A stretch of DNA of 64,000 nucleotides from GCA-2737725 sp965229355. GTDB taxonomy: Bacteria; Pseudomonadota; Alphaproteobacteria; Rhodospirillales; Rhodospirillaceae. This document shows, piece after piece, positions 16,191 to 24,471 of the stretch. A program made the translations under genes and the position numbers. The notes beneath the pieces were generated by a model. It worked only from the letters and a program-made list of their open reading frames with translations, did not search any database and was not told the DNA's origin. The DNA is taken from contig OZ245869.1 in the NCBI GenBank assembly GCA_965229355.1, positions 4,340,001-4,404,000 on the forward strand. Reading direction: 5' to 3'. Each line of letters opens with the position of its first letter. Position 1 is the first letter of the stretch.

Positions 16191-16604
16191 ATGGAATTTA
16201 TTCCCGCCGTCAAAAGTGCTTTTGCGAACTATGCCACGTTTAAGGGCCGCGCCAGCCGCTCGGAATATTGGTGGTTCGTGCTCTTCACTGTTTTGGCGAA
16301 TATGGCCATGTCGATTTTAGATAGCGCTTTTGGTGCATCAGATATCGACGGAGACTTTGGCCTGTTCGGCGGCTTGTTCGCGCTCGCTATAATTCTACCG
16401 TCATTGGCGCTGGCTTCACGTCGCTTGCACGATTTGGATTACACATTCTGGTGGTACCTGCTGGCGTTCACCGGCATCGGCATCATCGTGCTGTTTATCT
16501 GGGCGTGCATGAAAGGCACACCCGGCCCCAATCGTTATGGCCCCGATCCGCTGGCAGGCGAAACACCGCCCAGCGATGCACCTGTGCAGCCTACGCCGCA
16601 CTGA
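16191..16604 (+). CDS. DUF805 family inner-membrane protein
   Basis: This 137-residue protein begins MEFIPAVKSAFANYATFKGRASRSEYWW, the signature of DUF805 (the YhaH type). Membrane segments follow at about 27-46, 58-76 and 85-107, and the tail is Pro-rich. The motif LASRRLHDLDYTFWW is also characteristic. The function of the family is not established. The ATG at 16191 is preferred because it gives the usual family start; an in-frame GTG at 16122 would add 23 unrelated residues. Confidence 0.8.
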   Translation: MEFIPAVKSAFANYATFKGRASRSEYWWFVLFTVLANMAMSILDSAFGASDIDGDFGLFGGLFALAIILPSLALASRRLHDLDYTFWWYLLAFTGIGIIVLFIWACMKGTPGPNRYGPDPLAGETPPSDAPVQPTPH

Positions 16605-16659
16605 CGCGCTTCATAGCGGCCTCGTTAAGAGAGTGCGCTAAAAGTAAATATCGCGTCGC

Positions 16660-17760
16660 TCATCCCATTTCAAAAACGCGCATCACGACCATCGATAAGG
16701 CCGGCACAATGGCCAGCGTTGATGCGGCAACTACAACCTTTTGATGAGCAATGGGACGCTGCGCGATGGCGTTGATCAGGCGTAAGGCTAGCAAAGCCAC
16801 ACCAACGAACAGGAACTGCCCGCACTCAACGCCGAGGTTAAAGCCAAACAGCCCCGGCAGAAGATTGGTGCCCGACAGACCGTAATCCGACAAGGCGGAC
16901 GCAAAGCCCAAACCGTGCAAGAGGCCGCATGCAAAGACGATGCTGGCGCGAACCGCGAAGCGGCGTTGGGTTCCGCCAAAGAAATTATCAAGTGCTAACA
17001 GCACAATACTTGCCGCGATCAAGGGCTCGACAAGAGCTGGATTAATCGAAACCACCTGAAGCGTGGCCAAGGTCAACGTGATGGAGTGGGCCAATGTGAA
17101 CCCTGTGAGAATGATCGCCCATTGGCGCATACTCATGGCAGCCGCGATGATTGTCAGCAAAAACAGCAGATGATCAAAGCCCGCGAGAATGTGGTACAGG
17201 CCAGTCCCAACAAAGGTACCAAAGACAGCCAACGGGCCCCGAAAGAACGTATAGTCGGGCCGTTCAGGGTTCAGGACTGTCAACTCTGTGTCATCACCCT
17301 TCTGTGCGATCACAGCAAGTCGTTGCTCTTTGTCATGGGGGCCAAACAAATCGGTCCACAGATTTAGGTTTTGGGGTGGCATCGCGAAGCGATGGGCAAT
17401 CAGTGCCACGAGAAAAGAAGTGGGTTTTTGCTCGTCCTCGCCCGTCAGCGGTGAGGACACCATCACCAGGCTTTCAATCGGCGCTGCGCCATCAGCCGTC
17501 ACGCGCACGCGTGGAGCGATTTGGTCTCGTAATTCTGCATAATGATGGCCCAATTCTGTCAGGTCGATGAGTTGGTCGTGGTTGTCGTCAAAACCGCTCA
17601 GGGCACTGACGGGCACACTCATCGTCAAGTAAGCGTTTGCCTCCTTCACCGAGAGCGCGGCTTTATTGGCGTCGATGACATGCGCGCGAGTGGGTGTTGT
17701 GGCACCCCCAACAACAGCCAACAAGATCAACACACAAGCAACGATGCGTTTCACGTGCAC
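16660..17760 (-). CDS. HupE/UreJ-like membrane protein
   Basis: This 366-residue protein has an N-terminal signal peptide (ending TRA-H near residue 27), an extracytoplasmic domain up to about 185, then six or seven membrane helices. The block GTGLYHILAGFDHLLFLL and a later CGLLHGLGFASAL carry His residues within helices. They are hallmarks of the HupE/UreJ family, often tied to nickel or other metal transport. The long soluble N-terminal half is seen in the HupE/UreJ_2 group. The start is one of two GTG codons (17760 or 17754). It lies 27 bases from the YHYH-protein gene on the same strand, so the two may be cotranscribed. Confidence 0.75.
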   Translation of the reverse strand: MHVKRIVACVLILLAVVGGATTPTRAHVIDANKAALSVKEANAYLTMSVPVSALSGFDDNHDQLIDLTELGHHYAELRDQIAPRVRVTADGAAPIESLVMVSSPLTGEDEQKPTSFLVALIAHRFAMPPQNLNLWTDLFGPHDKEQRLAVIAQKGDDTELTVLNPERPDYTFFRGPLAVFGTFVGTGLYHILAGFDHLLFLLTIIAAAMSMRQWAIILTGFTLAHSITLTLATLQVVSINPALVEPLIAASIVLLALDNFFGGTQRRFAVRASIVFACGLLHGLGFASALSDYGLSGTNLLPGLFGFNLGVECGQFLFVGVALLALRLINAIAQRPIAHQKVVVAASTLAIVPALSMVVMRVFEMG

Positions 17761-17787
17761 ACCTAAGAATTAATAAGCCGCATCACA

Positions 17788-19428
17788 TTAGTTGTACGTG
17801 CCCTTTAAGCAGCGTGGCAGATAGGGATACGTGTCGGTGGCGTAGTAGTGATAGATGCCATTCGGGAAATCGGGCGTTACACCAAACCGACCATTGCATT
17901 CATCCAAATCGCCTGACCCGGCTGAATAATTCCAATCTGATGTAAAGGTGCCGAGCGGTATTAATGATGCTGATGGGCGGCCCGAGTCAGCGACTGTATC
18001 AACGACATAGCTGGACTTGATAACTTTGATAGCGCTGGAGGCACTGGTGGCGGTTGTGTAGCCATAGCGCGCGTAGACCGGATAGCCATCTAACGCGAAC
18101 CCAATCAGCAGCATTTTTGTGTTTGACGATGAAATGCCAGCGTTGGTGAGAAGGCCTTCCGGCATCCCGTGGTAGTGATAAGCCCCACCGGGCTGCACGT
18201 GGGCATTATTCGTATCGACGCCAAAGTTGAACGTTGACTGCCCCAAGGCTTCAATCTTGTACGTGCCTGTTGCCCCTGCCAAGTCGCACTGACTGGTTGA
18301 TGAAATATTAGAGCCGCACGTACCCGCAGTGGCGGGATCAAATTTCACGCCATTCAGCGCATACCCCACCACAACGGGCGTTTGGTTTGACGACGCATTT
18401 ACAGGTGTAAGGGTGGCCGTGAAAGTGGTGTTCTGTGCACTGATAGCGTTTGGATTGTTGCTGTTCGGGAATGTGCCAACCGTGTGATTGGGAAGATTAT
18501 TTGATGTCATGATGCGGGTTGTCGCACTGCACGTCCAAGACGATGTGCTGGTCAGACTGATCGACGAAATTGTGTAAGACTGGCTGTAGGGGCAAGCGAC
18601 ACCGGCTGTTGATGATGTGCCAGATGCGGTTGTGGATTTGGCACTGGTGAAGCCTCCAACATTCGCAATATCGCCACTGGCTGTATCTGCAACCACAAAC
18701 ATGGTCACGGTTCCGGTGGTCTTCACTTTTAAGCGCCAGACCGTCACGCTGGTCGCGATCGAGCCGATCACACCTTTCGTGGTACTCCCGGTCGCAAGAT
18801 CCGATGCTGTTAATTCAACGGCCGCATTAGCCCCGAGCACAAGGCTCGCCGAGCCCGACAGCGCATTGCCACTCACATCTGTGGCCGTAACTGTAATCGC
18901 GTTGCTGGCGCTGGTTGTATTGAGGATTCTCATTTTGGCGGCCCACGATGCGCCATTGGGGGCCGGGAACAAGTGAACGATATATTCGCCACTGCTTTCG
19001 CTTGGGGCAATGGTCGAAATTTCAGTGAGTCCGCCGTTGGTGGTTGAAATGAAATTCTGTACCACCACGTCTGAGCTGGAGCTGACATCCAAATGCCAAT
19101 AGCCCGAGCCATCACCCAAGCTGCCTGAGAATCCTGTGTTCCCGCTGATACCTTGTTCCACATCTGAACTTGAGACAACGCGCGCGGCACCTGCGGCTAA
19201 AGTGACGGTAATATTTCCGCCAGGAGCGCTGGTCCCCTTATCGTCTTTGGCCGAGATGGTGACAGTTGCTGTGCTGGTGCTGCGATTGTACAGCCCAAGA
19301 TAACCTACGCGGCCCGAGTTATCGCGCGGTTGGAAGAAGGGGATTGAGACCGCCGAGGCCGATGCCGCCCAACTTAAGGCGCAAACAAAAGCCATCGCAG
19401 CAGATTTGGAAAATAAGTTACGAATCAT
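17788..19428 (-). CDS. Exported YHYH-domain protein
   Basis: This 546-residue secreted protein has a signal peptide (about 1-26, ASASA). The N-terminal part (about 27-255) is Ser/Thr-rich and beta-like, with repeats of the VTVTA/VTISA type. The C-terminal half holds the YHYH family core: GGAYHYHGMPEGLL, ALDGYPVYARYGY, and a closing DECNGRFGVTPDFPNGIYHYYATDTYPYLPRC. Paired His and Cys residues suggest metal binding, but the family has no proven function that I know of. GAAGGGG precedes the start. It probably shares a transcript with the HupE-like gene downstream. Confidence 0.75.
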   Translation of the reverse strand: MIRNLFSKSAAMAFVCALSWAASASAVSIPFFQPRDNSGRVGYLGLYNRSTSTATVTISAKDDKGTSAPGGNITVTLAAGAARVVSSSDVEQGISGNTGFSGSLGDGSGYWHLDVSSSSDVVVQNFISTTNGGLTEISTIAPSESSGEYIVHLFPAPNGASWAAKMRILNTTSASNAITVTATDVSGNALSGSASLVLGANAAVELTASDLATGSTTKGVIGSIATSVTVWRLKVKTTGTVTMFVVADTASGDIANVGGFTSAKSTTASGTSSTAGVACPYSQSYTISSISLTSTSSWTCSATTRIMTSNNLPNHTVGTFPNSNNPNAISAQNTTFTATLTPVNASSNQTPVVVGYALNGVKFDPATAGTCGSNISSTSQCDLAGATGTYKIEALGQSTFNFGVDTNNAHVQPGGAYHYHGMPEGLLTNAGISSSNTKMLLIGFALDGYPVYARYGYTTATSASSAIKVIKSSYVVDTVADSGRPSASLIPLGTFTSDWNYSAGSGDLDECNGRFGVTPDFPNGIYHYYATDTYPYLPRCLKGTYN

Positions 19429-19532
19429 ATTGGCCCCTTCACTTAGATTGGCGAAATCAATCTAGGGGCTGAGAAGGATGGCTTTCGTATCAAATTGTAT
19501 CAAAGCGTCGCGACCAGCCAACCGCTAGCCTT

Positions 19533-19799
19533 TTACGAGATCGACAGTTCGGCTTTGATCAGCTTGAGCGCATCGGTCACGCGCTGCACGAGCGTTGCAT
19601 TGCGCGCGCCACCATACCCATCCAGCGAGAGTTCTGTTTGGCGTACCCAGTCTTGACGATCCTGAGCGGAAACATTGGCGAGAACGGACCGGATCATATC
19701 CGATAATTGCGCATCAGTGGCGCTGCCGCCATCCTTCATGAAGGCTGCAATGCTGGTTACGTTACTAAGGGCTTCAACGCCGGTTTCTTTTGGAGTCAT
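19533..19799 (-). CDS. Small hypothetical protein
   Basis: This 88-residue protein is predicted helical and soluble, with no Cys and no membrane segment. GAGG lies about 8 bases before the ATG, so translation is credible. No family is recognised. It is the last of three small minus-strand genes between the cold-shock gene and the YHYH gene. Confidence 0.55.
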   Translation of the reverse strand: MTPKETGVEALSNVTSIAAFMKDGGSATDAQLSDMIRSVLANVSAQDRQDWVRQTELSLDGYGGARNATLVQRVTDALKLIKAELSIS

Positions 19800-19841
19800 C
19801 GAAAAACCTCATTCTGCGCTGATAGAACGAAGAGCGCATAA

Positions 19842-19904
19842 GCTAATGGATGGGCTAATGGTGGGGGCTAATCGCGGGCACGAACGGGTACACGTCACAA
19901 CGTG
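19842..19904. repeat. Triple GCTAAT repeat and small palindrome upstream of a small gene
   Basis: GCTAAT occurs at 19842, 19854 and 19867 (spacing 12 and 13). CACGT-CACA-ACGTG at 19891-19904 is a perfect 5-bp inverted repeat. All lie in the 120-base gap upstream of the 88-residue gene. They could be operator elements. Confidence 0.25.
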
Positions 19905-19919
19905 ATACGCCCTGACTGG

Positions 19920-20192
19920 TTAGGCCGGCTTTACTTTTGTGAATCGCATACGGAATAACGAGTAATCCGATTTTTCAGAAAAGCGGATTGCATACTTATT
20001 CGCATCGCCAGCCGCGTTATCGCCTTCAAACTTGATCGACCATTTGCCTTTTGCATTTTGGCCAAGCCAACTGTCGATAGTGTCGATGCGGCCGCTCGTC
20101 ACAATGTGCGCAATGAAATTTGCAGATTGCTCGAGCAAATTTTGCGCTTTAACCCGCGCTTTCAGCAAGTTTTGCTGATCAAGCATCTTCAT
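19920..20192 (-). CDS. Small hypothetical protein
   Basis: This 90-residue protein has a helical N-terminal half (MKMLDQQNLLKARVKAQNLL) and a C-terminal half with alternating charged and hydrophobic residues. GGAG about 9 bases upstream supports the ATG at 20192 rather than the TTG at 20201. No family is recognised and there is no export signal. Confidence 0.5.
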   Translation of the reverse strand: MKMLDQQNLLKARVKAQNLLEQSANFIAHIVTSGRIDTIDSWLGQNAKGKWSIKFEGDNAAGDANKYAIRFSEKSDYSLFRMRFTKVKPA

Positions 20193-20285
20193 AATGAGCA
20201 ACTCCAGTCCGCTATATTAAGCTTGTGAATCGCCACAGCTACACTGTACTGCAAGGACTTGAATCGAGCCGCCAGGATGCAGCAG

Positions 20286-20504
20286 TTACTTTGCGCGCTT
20301 GGCAGCAGCTTTTTCGGCTTTTTCACGCTCGACTTGTTCTGCCGCCGCGCGCGTTTCAGCTTCTTTGGCAAGGCGAAGGGCCCGAAGGCGCTCAGTCTTG
20401 GCGACATTCGCAGCACGTTCCGCATCACGCTGTTTAAAAAAGATAAGATCGCGTTGTTCAGCATTCATCGTTTGCCGTTCTCGCGACTTTGGCTGATGTG
20501 CCAT
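20286..20504 (-). CDS. Small highly charged helical protein
   Basis: This 72-residue protein is very rich in Lys, Arg, Glu and Ala. It is predicted to be one long helix or coiled coil (AERAANVAKTERLRALRLAKEAE). AAGGAGA lies 7 bases before the ATG at 20504. The pattern resembles short alphaproteobacterial proteins of unknown role. It is separated from the cold-shock gene by a terminator and is thus an independent unit or the head of the small-gene run. Confidence 0.55.
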   Translation of the reverse strand: MAHQPKSRERQTMNAEQRDLIFFKQRDAERAANVAKTERLRALRLAKEAETRAAAEQVEREKAEKAAAKRAK

Positions 20505-20527
20505 GCCCGCTCTCCTTAACAACCGCT

Positions 20528-20566
20528 AAAAAAGATAAAGCCTACGACATCGCTGTCGCAGGCTTT
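20528..20566 (-). terminator. Intrinsic terminator of the cold-shock gene
   Basis: On the minus strand AAAGCCTGCGACA-GCGA-TGTCGTAGGCTTT forms a 13-bp stem with one G-T pair, followed by ATCTTTTTT. It lies just after the csp stop at 20580. Confidence 0.9.
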
Positions 20567-20579
20567 GTTCGGTAAGGCT

Positions 20580-20783
20580 TTAAAGCGCTTTTAAGTTAGA
20601 GGCGCTTTCTTTGCCACGTTCTTGGACGATATCGAAGCTCAGCTTCTGACCTTCTTTGAGTTCGTGGATATCAGAGCGTTCAACCGCTGTGATGTGCACA
20701 AACACATCCTTAGAACCATCTTCGGGCTGAATAAAACCAAAGCCCTTTGTTGAATTAAACCATTTTACTGTGCCTGAAGGCAT
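20580..20783 (-). CDS. Cold-shock protein (CspA family)
   Basis: This 67-residue protein is a single cold-shock domain. The RNA-binding motifs are KGFGFI (RNP1-like) and VFVHITAV (RNP2-like) after GTVKWFNS. These proteins bind single-stranded RNA or DNA and act as RNA chaperones. The start at 20783 is set by AAGGGA 6 bases upstream and the usual MPSGTVKWF beginning. A structured leader lies upstream and a strong terminator downstream, so the gene is monocistronic. Confidence 0.9.
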   Translation of the reverse strand: MPSGTVKWFNSTKGFGFIQPEDGSKDVFVHITAVERSDIHELKEGQKLSFDIVQERGKESASNLKAL

Positions 20784-20957
20784 GTGTAGTCCCTTTTCGA
20801 GTGCAAACACCCGATCACCGCCTCAAATGGGCGGCAATACCATACCGATTTGTGAGAATGATCCGGGTCAGTTCATGAGCGCGAAGCGCGAAACGGTTTG
20901 CAAACCAGACAGAACTGACAAGCACATCATAGGCCTTATACGAGCCTATAACAAGTT
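20784..20957 (-). promoter_or_regulatory. Leader and promoter region of the cold-shock gene
   Basis: The 174 bases between the O-antigen ligase stop and the csp start contain several elements. There is a perfect 12-base palindrome GGTTTGCAAACC (20895-20906), a CCGCC/GGCGG stem (loop of 7) about 40 bases before the start, and an ATAGGC-N9-GCCTAT repeat (20929-20949) next to the ligase stop. A long structured 5' leader is usual for cold-inducible csp genes. I cannot place the promoter itself. Confidence 0.4.
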
Positions 20958-22139
20958 TTATTCGGTCTGATTGCGCACCAGCATGAACCACAGCGTGGCG
21001 GCCAGCCAGCCCGTCGCGATCCACCATGTTTGCCAGGCCCCAAAGGCTGTGAAGCCAATGCTGAGATAAGCCACCATCGCCGCCCCTGCGGTGGCACGGT
21101 GGAACGCAGGCATGGCCACTTTGCGCCAACGGCGCATTACGAGCGAAAGCCCTGCAGTCCAGAGCATCAAGCCGACAATGCCAAGTTCCAGCAAAATCTG
21201 AATGACACTGTTATGGGGATGCAGCGGGATGAATTTTCGCTCACCCTGATACACCACATCACCGCCGGGAATGGCACGCGAGGTTTCAAAGCCCCAACCC
21301 CACCAGGGTTCAGCAAACGCTTTACCCAACGCGAAGCGCCAAATCTCGACTCTGTGCTGAGCGGTTGAGGGCAGCGCTTTGTAGATGTGCGGATCAGAAA
21401 ATACAGGCTTGTCTAACGCTGCAAAAATCAGCGGCCATGCGATAAAGAAAATCGGCACAGCCACGGCCAGCATATGTGGAATGCGCGTAGGCCAGCGTAA
21501 GACCGCCACAAACACAATAATGCTGACCACCAAAGCCAGCGTGGCCGAAAGGCTATCCATACTCAGTACGGCAATCAGCAATATCGCTACCACCGCGTAC
21601 CCGGCCCGCGTATTGCCAATGCGGTGCAAGCCCAGCACCACTGGCCAAGCTAACATCACCAACGCGCACAAACCGCGATTGACGTTTTTATCAATGAAGC
21701 GCGCGTAATCTATGTGCAGTAGGTTATAGGCGATGTGTATCAATCCAATGGTGCGCTCTAAAGCAAGCAGGCCAGCGCATACCGCAAACGCAATGACAAA
21801 TGCCAGCACAGCGTTGCGGGGCAAAGCTGGCCCCACGCGCGCCATTTGCACGCCACCCAACCCGACCGCCATAATACCAATCAGCTTGGCCGCACTTTCA
21901 AATGAATACCCTGGCGTAATCGACCACAACGCACTTAAGGACGACCACAACAGTACCACGACAAGAATGGCTATGAGTGTGGGATCTCCTGATGATGCCT
22001 TGGGCCATTTCCAGTACCCTGCAAAGCCAGACAGCAACAGCAGCACGATAAGCGCTGGCGTCATGCCCATAGCGGCAAACGTGGCCAGCAGCGGTAACGC
22101 TGATAACAACACAACAAAGGCGAGGCAAAACCGAGGCAT
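20958..22139 (-). CDS. O-antigen ligase (WaaL/Wzy_C) family membrane protein
   Basis: This 393-residue polytopic protein has about ten to twelve hydrophobic helices. The large loop near 260-320 carries the ligase signature: HRVEIWRFALGKAFAEPWWGWGFE, then HPHNSVIQILLELG, including the conserved His. Family members transfer undecaprenyl-linked O-antigen to lipid A-core, or polymerise polysaccharide, at the periplasmic face. It is divergent from the GINT-like gene and near a glycosyltransferase, which supports a surface polysaccharide role. Confidence 0.8.
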   Translation of the reverse strand: MPRFCLAFVVLLSALPLLATFAAMGMTPALIVLLLLSGFAGYWKWPKASSGDPTLIAILVVVLLWSSLSALWSITPGYSFESAAKLIGIMAVGLGGVQMARVGPALPRNAVLAFVIAFAVCAGLLALERTIGLIHIAYNLLHIDYARFIDKNVNRGLCALVMLAWPVVLGLHRIGNTRAGYAVVAILLIAVLSMDSLSATLALVVSIIVFVAVLRWPTRIPHMLAVAVPIFFIAWPLIFAALDKPVFSDPHIYKALPSTAQHRVEIWRFALGKAFAEPWWGWGFETSRAIPGGDVVYQGERKFIPLHPHNSVIQILLELGIVGLMLWTAGLSLVMRRWRKVAMPAFHRATAGAAMVAYLSIGFTAFGAWQTWWIATGWLAATLWFMLVRNQTE

Positions 22140-22214
22140 ACGTGGACCGGGTACGGCGCGAATGATACATACTGAACAGCTAAAGCATCATATGGCGCGT
22201 CATCTGATGTTGCA

Positions 22215-22246
22215 CCAAAAATAGGCTTTGCCAAAAAGTAGGCTTT
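22215..22246 (+). repeat. Tandem direct repeat before the GINT-like gene
   Basis: CCAAAAATAGGCTTT (22215-22229) and CCAAAAAGTAGGCTTT (22231-22246) are adjacent near-identical copies ending two bases before the ATG at 22249. They include the region where the ribosome binding site should be, and no other Shine-Dalgarno is evident. They could be a duplicated TAGG ribosome site or a regulatory element. Confidence 0.35.
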
Positions 22247-22248
22247 AA

Positions 22249-23157
22249 ATGTTCGGCGGTTATCGCAGCGATATCTGGCACACTGGCATCCTGCATGCGC
22301 CTATCGCGCGTGTTCTCAGTGCCGACACCCTGCACGCCGTACCGGTGACATGGCTGCCAACCCAAAAGGACTTCTGCTTTTTGGCCGACCCTTTTGGGCT
22401 TTGGGTTGGTGAGCGGTTGCATGTTCTAGCTGAACATTATGATTACCGCGAGAAGCGCGGCACGATCCGGTATTTCAGTTACGACCGCGATTTTAACTTG
22501 GTCGATGACGGCGAAGCGCTTAGTGCGCCCCACCACCTGTCGTACCCATTCCTGATTCAAGATGGCGCTGATATTTATATGCTGCCAGAGGCACATCAAT
22601 CAGGTGCATTGTCGCTGTATCGCGCGAGCAGTTTCCCCCACGCATGGGAAAAAGTGTGCGATCTGATCAGCGGACCCGTTGTGGATGCCGCCGTTGTAGA
22701 TGCAAGCGTGATCAAGCACCAAGGCCTTTGGTGGATGTTTTATGCATTAGAGGGCGCTGATAAACGCGCGATGAGGGAACTGCACATCGCCACTGCACCC
22801 AAGCTTACTGGCCCATGGATAGCGCATACGAACAACCCTATCGCCACAGGCTTTGACACATCACGCCCGGGCGGGACGCCGTTTATCCATGAAAATGAAT
22901 TATATTTGCCGGTGCAAGATTGCCGTGACGAATACGGTGCGGCTTTAAACGTGTTGCACGTCGAAAGCTTAGATCCGTTTGCGGCACGCTCTGTCCGCAC
23001 ACTCCTGCCCACAGATATTCACACAGTTCATACAGATGGCTTGCACACGTTATCGGCATGCGGCGATGTAACGTTGTTTGATGTGAAACACATCGAGCGG
23101 TCCGGCAAACGCGCGTTGATTAACCTACAGCGTCGTTGGCAACGCCTGACCCGATAG
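22249..23157 (+). CDS. GINT1 N-terminal-like (GH43-like propeller) protein
   Basis: This 302-residue soluble protein resembles the N-terminal domain of glucosamine inositolphosphorylceramide transferases, which has a five-bladed beta-propeller like GH43/GH32. Supporting motifs are FLADPFGLWVGERLHVLAEHYDY, YPFLIQDGADIYMLPEA, WWMFYALEG and RPGGTPFIHENELYLPVQDC. Bacterial members sit in polysaccharide loci. Here the O-antigen ligase is divergent and a GT4 glycosyltransferase converges and overlaps by 38 bases. The enzymatic role is unproven; sugar binding or processing is inferred. Confidence 0.6.
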   Translation: MFGGYRSDIWHTGILHAPIARVLSADTLHAVPVTWLPTQKDFCFLADPFGLWVGERLHVLAEHYDYREKRGTIRYFSYDRDFNLVDDGEALSAPHHLSYPFLIQDGADIYMLPEAHQSGALSLYRASSFPHAWEKVCDLISGPVVDAAVVDASVIKHQGLWWMFYALEGADKRAMRELHIATAPKLTGPWIAHTNNPIATGFDTSRPGGTPFIHENELYLPVQDCRDEYGAALNVLHVESLDPFAARSVRTLLPTDIHTVHTDGLHTLSACGDVTLFDVKHIERSGKRALINLQRRWQRLTR

Positions 23158-24211
23158 CACTGCTTATACGTGTGGTCTCGCGCACCGCACCGCGCAAGAT
23201 TGCTTCAACTTGAGGCGCAACAGCTTCCTGCGTATAAACTTGGCGTTCCTCGTGGCCACGGCTCGCCAGTTTGAAAGCAAGCTCACGGTCTTCGATCAGC
23301 AGTTTCAGTTTTGCCGCCAAATCTTCCGGGGAAATATCACACAGCAGGCCATTGCGGCCATCGGTGATGATTTCACTCGGGCCAACCGTGCGCGTAGCCA
23401 GAATGGGCTTACCCGCATTGAAGGCATGCAGCACAACGATGCCAAACGATTCCCACCGCGACGGCACACAGCAGATATCGACACCATCGTAAAAGCCCGG
23501 CACATCGTCAATCCAACCGGCCCAATAAAACTCATCCTGAAGCCCGCGCGCAACGCAGTGCGCTTGCATTTCCTGCAACAGCACGCCGTCACCGCCGATA
23601 TGAACTTTAAATGCGACGCCTTGATCTTTCAAAATGCGCGCGGCATCAATCAGCAGATCAACGCCTTTCTCGGGCACCATGCGACCGACAAAACCGATGA
23701 CCGGCGGATCCCGCCAGATTTTTGTGGGGTTGGTATTCCAAATGTCGGTGATGAAATTGGGAACGTGCGCCAACTTATGCCGATCAATGCCGTTTGAAAC
23801 AGCTTCATCACACAATCTTTTGCTCACGCAGACCGACATATCGGCCGCATCTACGCCTTTAAAGCGATGACGATGCAACACATTCACAAGTGGAATATTT
23901 TGCCCCAGGAAACGGCGGGCGGCGGAAAAGATCACCAGCGCCCGCTTGCCATGCACTAGCATCACATCGGGTTTATGGGTTTTCAGTAAACGTACAGCGC
24001 GATAAATCGCCAGCGGATCGCGCTCGAATTTGTTTGAAAGTGTGACGATCTCAGCCTTCGCGGGCAAGCGCGGTAAAATCGTCGCGTCCGGCGCGGTGCA
24101 GCAGATTGTTTGGTGGCCCAAGCCAACCAGCAACGCCGAATAGTTGGCGAACGCTGCCTGAACACCGCCCAACCCACCGCTGAGCATCACATGTAAGACA
24201 CGCAAACCCAT
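23120..24211 (-). CDS. GT4-family glycosyltransferase
   Basis: This 363-residue GT-B glycosyltransferase has the N-terminal acceptor domain opening with RVLHVMLSGGLGGVQ. The donor domain contains IGFVGRMVPEKGVDLLIDA and PSRWESFGIVVLHAF. The usual EX7E catalytic pair appears as Glu...His, so the second Glu is replaced. The start at 24211 removes 76 residues of unlikely N-terminal extension. Its 3' end overlaps the convergent GINT-like gene. It probably builds a surface polysaccharide or LPS core; donor and acceptor are unknown. Confidence 0.8.
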   Translation of the reverse strand: MGLRVLHVMLSGGLGGVQAAFANYSALLVGLGHQTICCTAPDATILPRLPAKAEIVTLSNKFERDPLAIYRAVRLLKTHKPDVMLVHGKRALVIFSAARRFLGQNIPLVNVLHRHRFKGVDAADMSVCVSKRLCDEAVSNGIDRHKLAHVPNFITDIWNTNPTKIWRDPPVIGFVGRMVPEKGVDLLIDAARILKDQGVAFKVHIGGDGVLLQEMQAHCVARGLQDEFYWAGWIDDVPGFYDGVDICCVPSRWESFGIVVLHAFNAGKPILATRTVGPSEIITDGRNGLLCDISPEDLAAKLKLLIEDRELAFKLASRGHEERQVYTQEAVAPQVEAILRGAVRETTRISSAIGSGVANDAVG

Positions 24212-24471
24212 AGCCCCCGAGCCCAACGGCTCACCGGCGCTTGTGACGAGGATCTTAATGCCCCCTTTTTGTGTCGCCGATAAGGGTAAGGGTACCCCAA
24301 GGAGGGTAAAACAATCCAGCCATCCAACGGTTGTTTTTGAAATCCTACGCTCAACTGCGGAATTATTTGACCAATTCGGTCCCTTTTGGAGGCCATAATC
24401 AACCCACGAACATGTTGGCCCTGCGTGGCGCAGAGTCATAGACTAACGCCTTCAGCGCAAAGGAGATTGCC

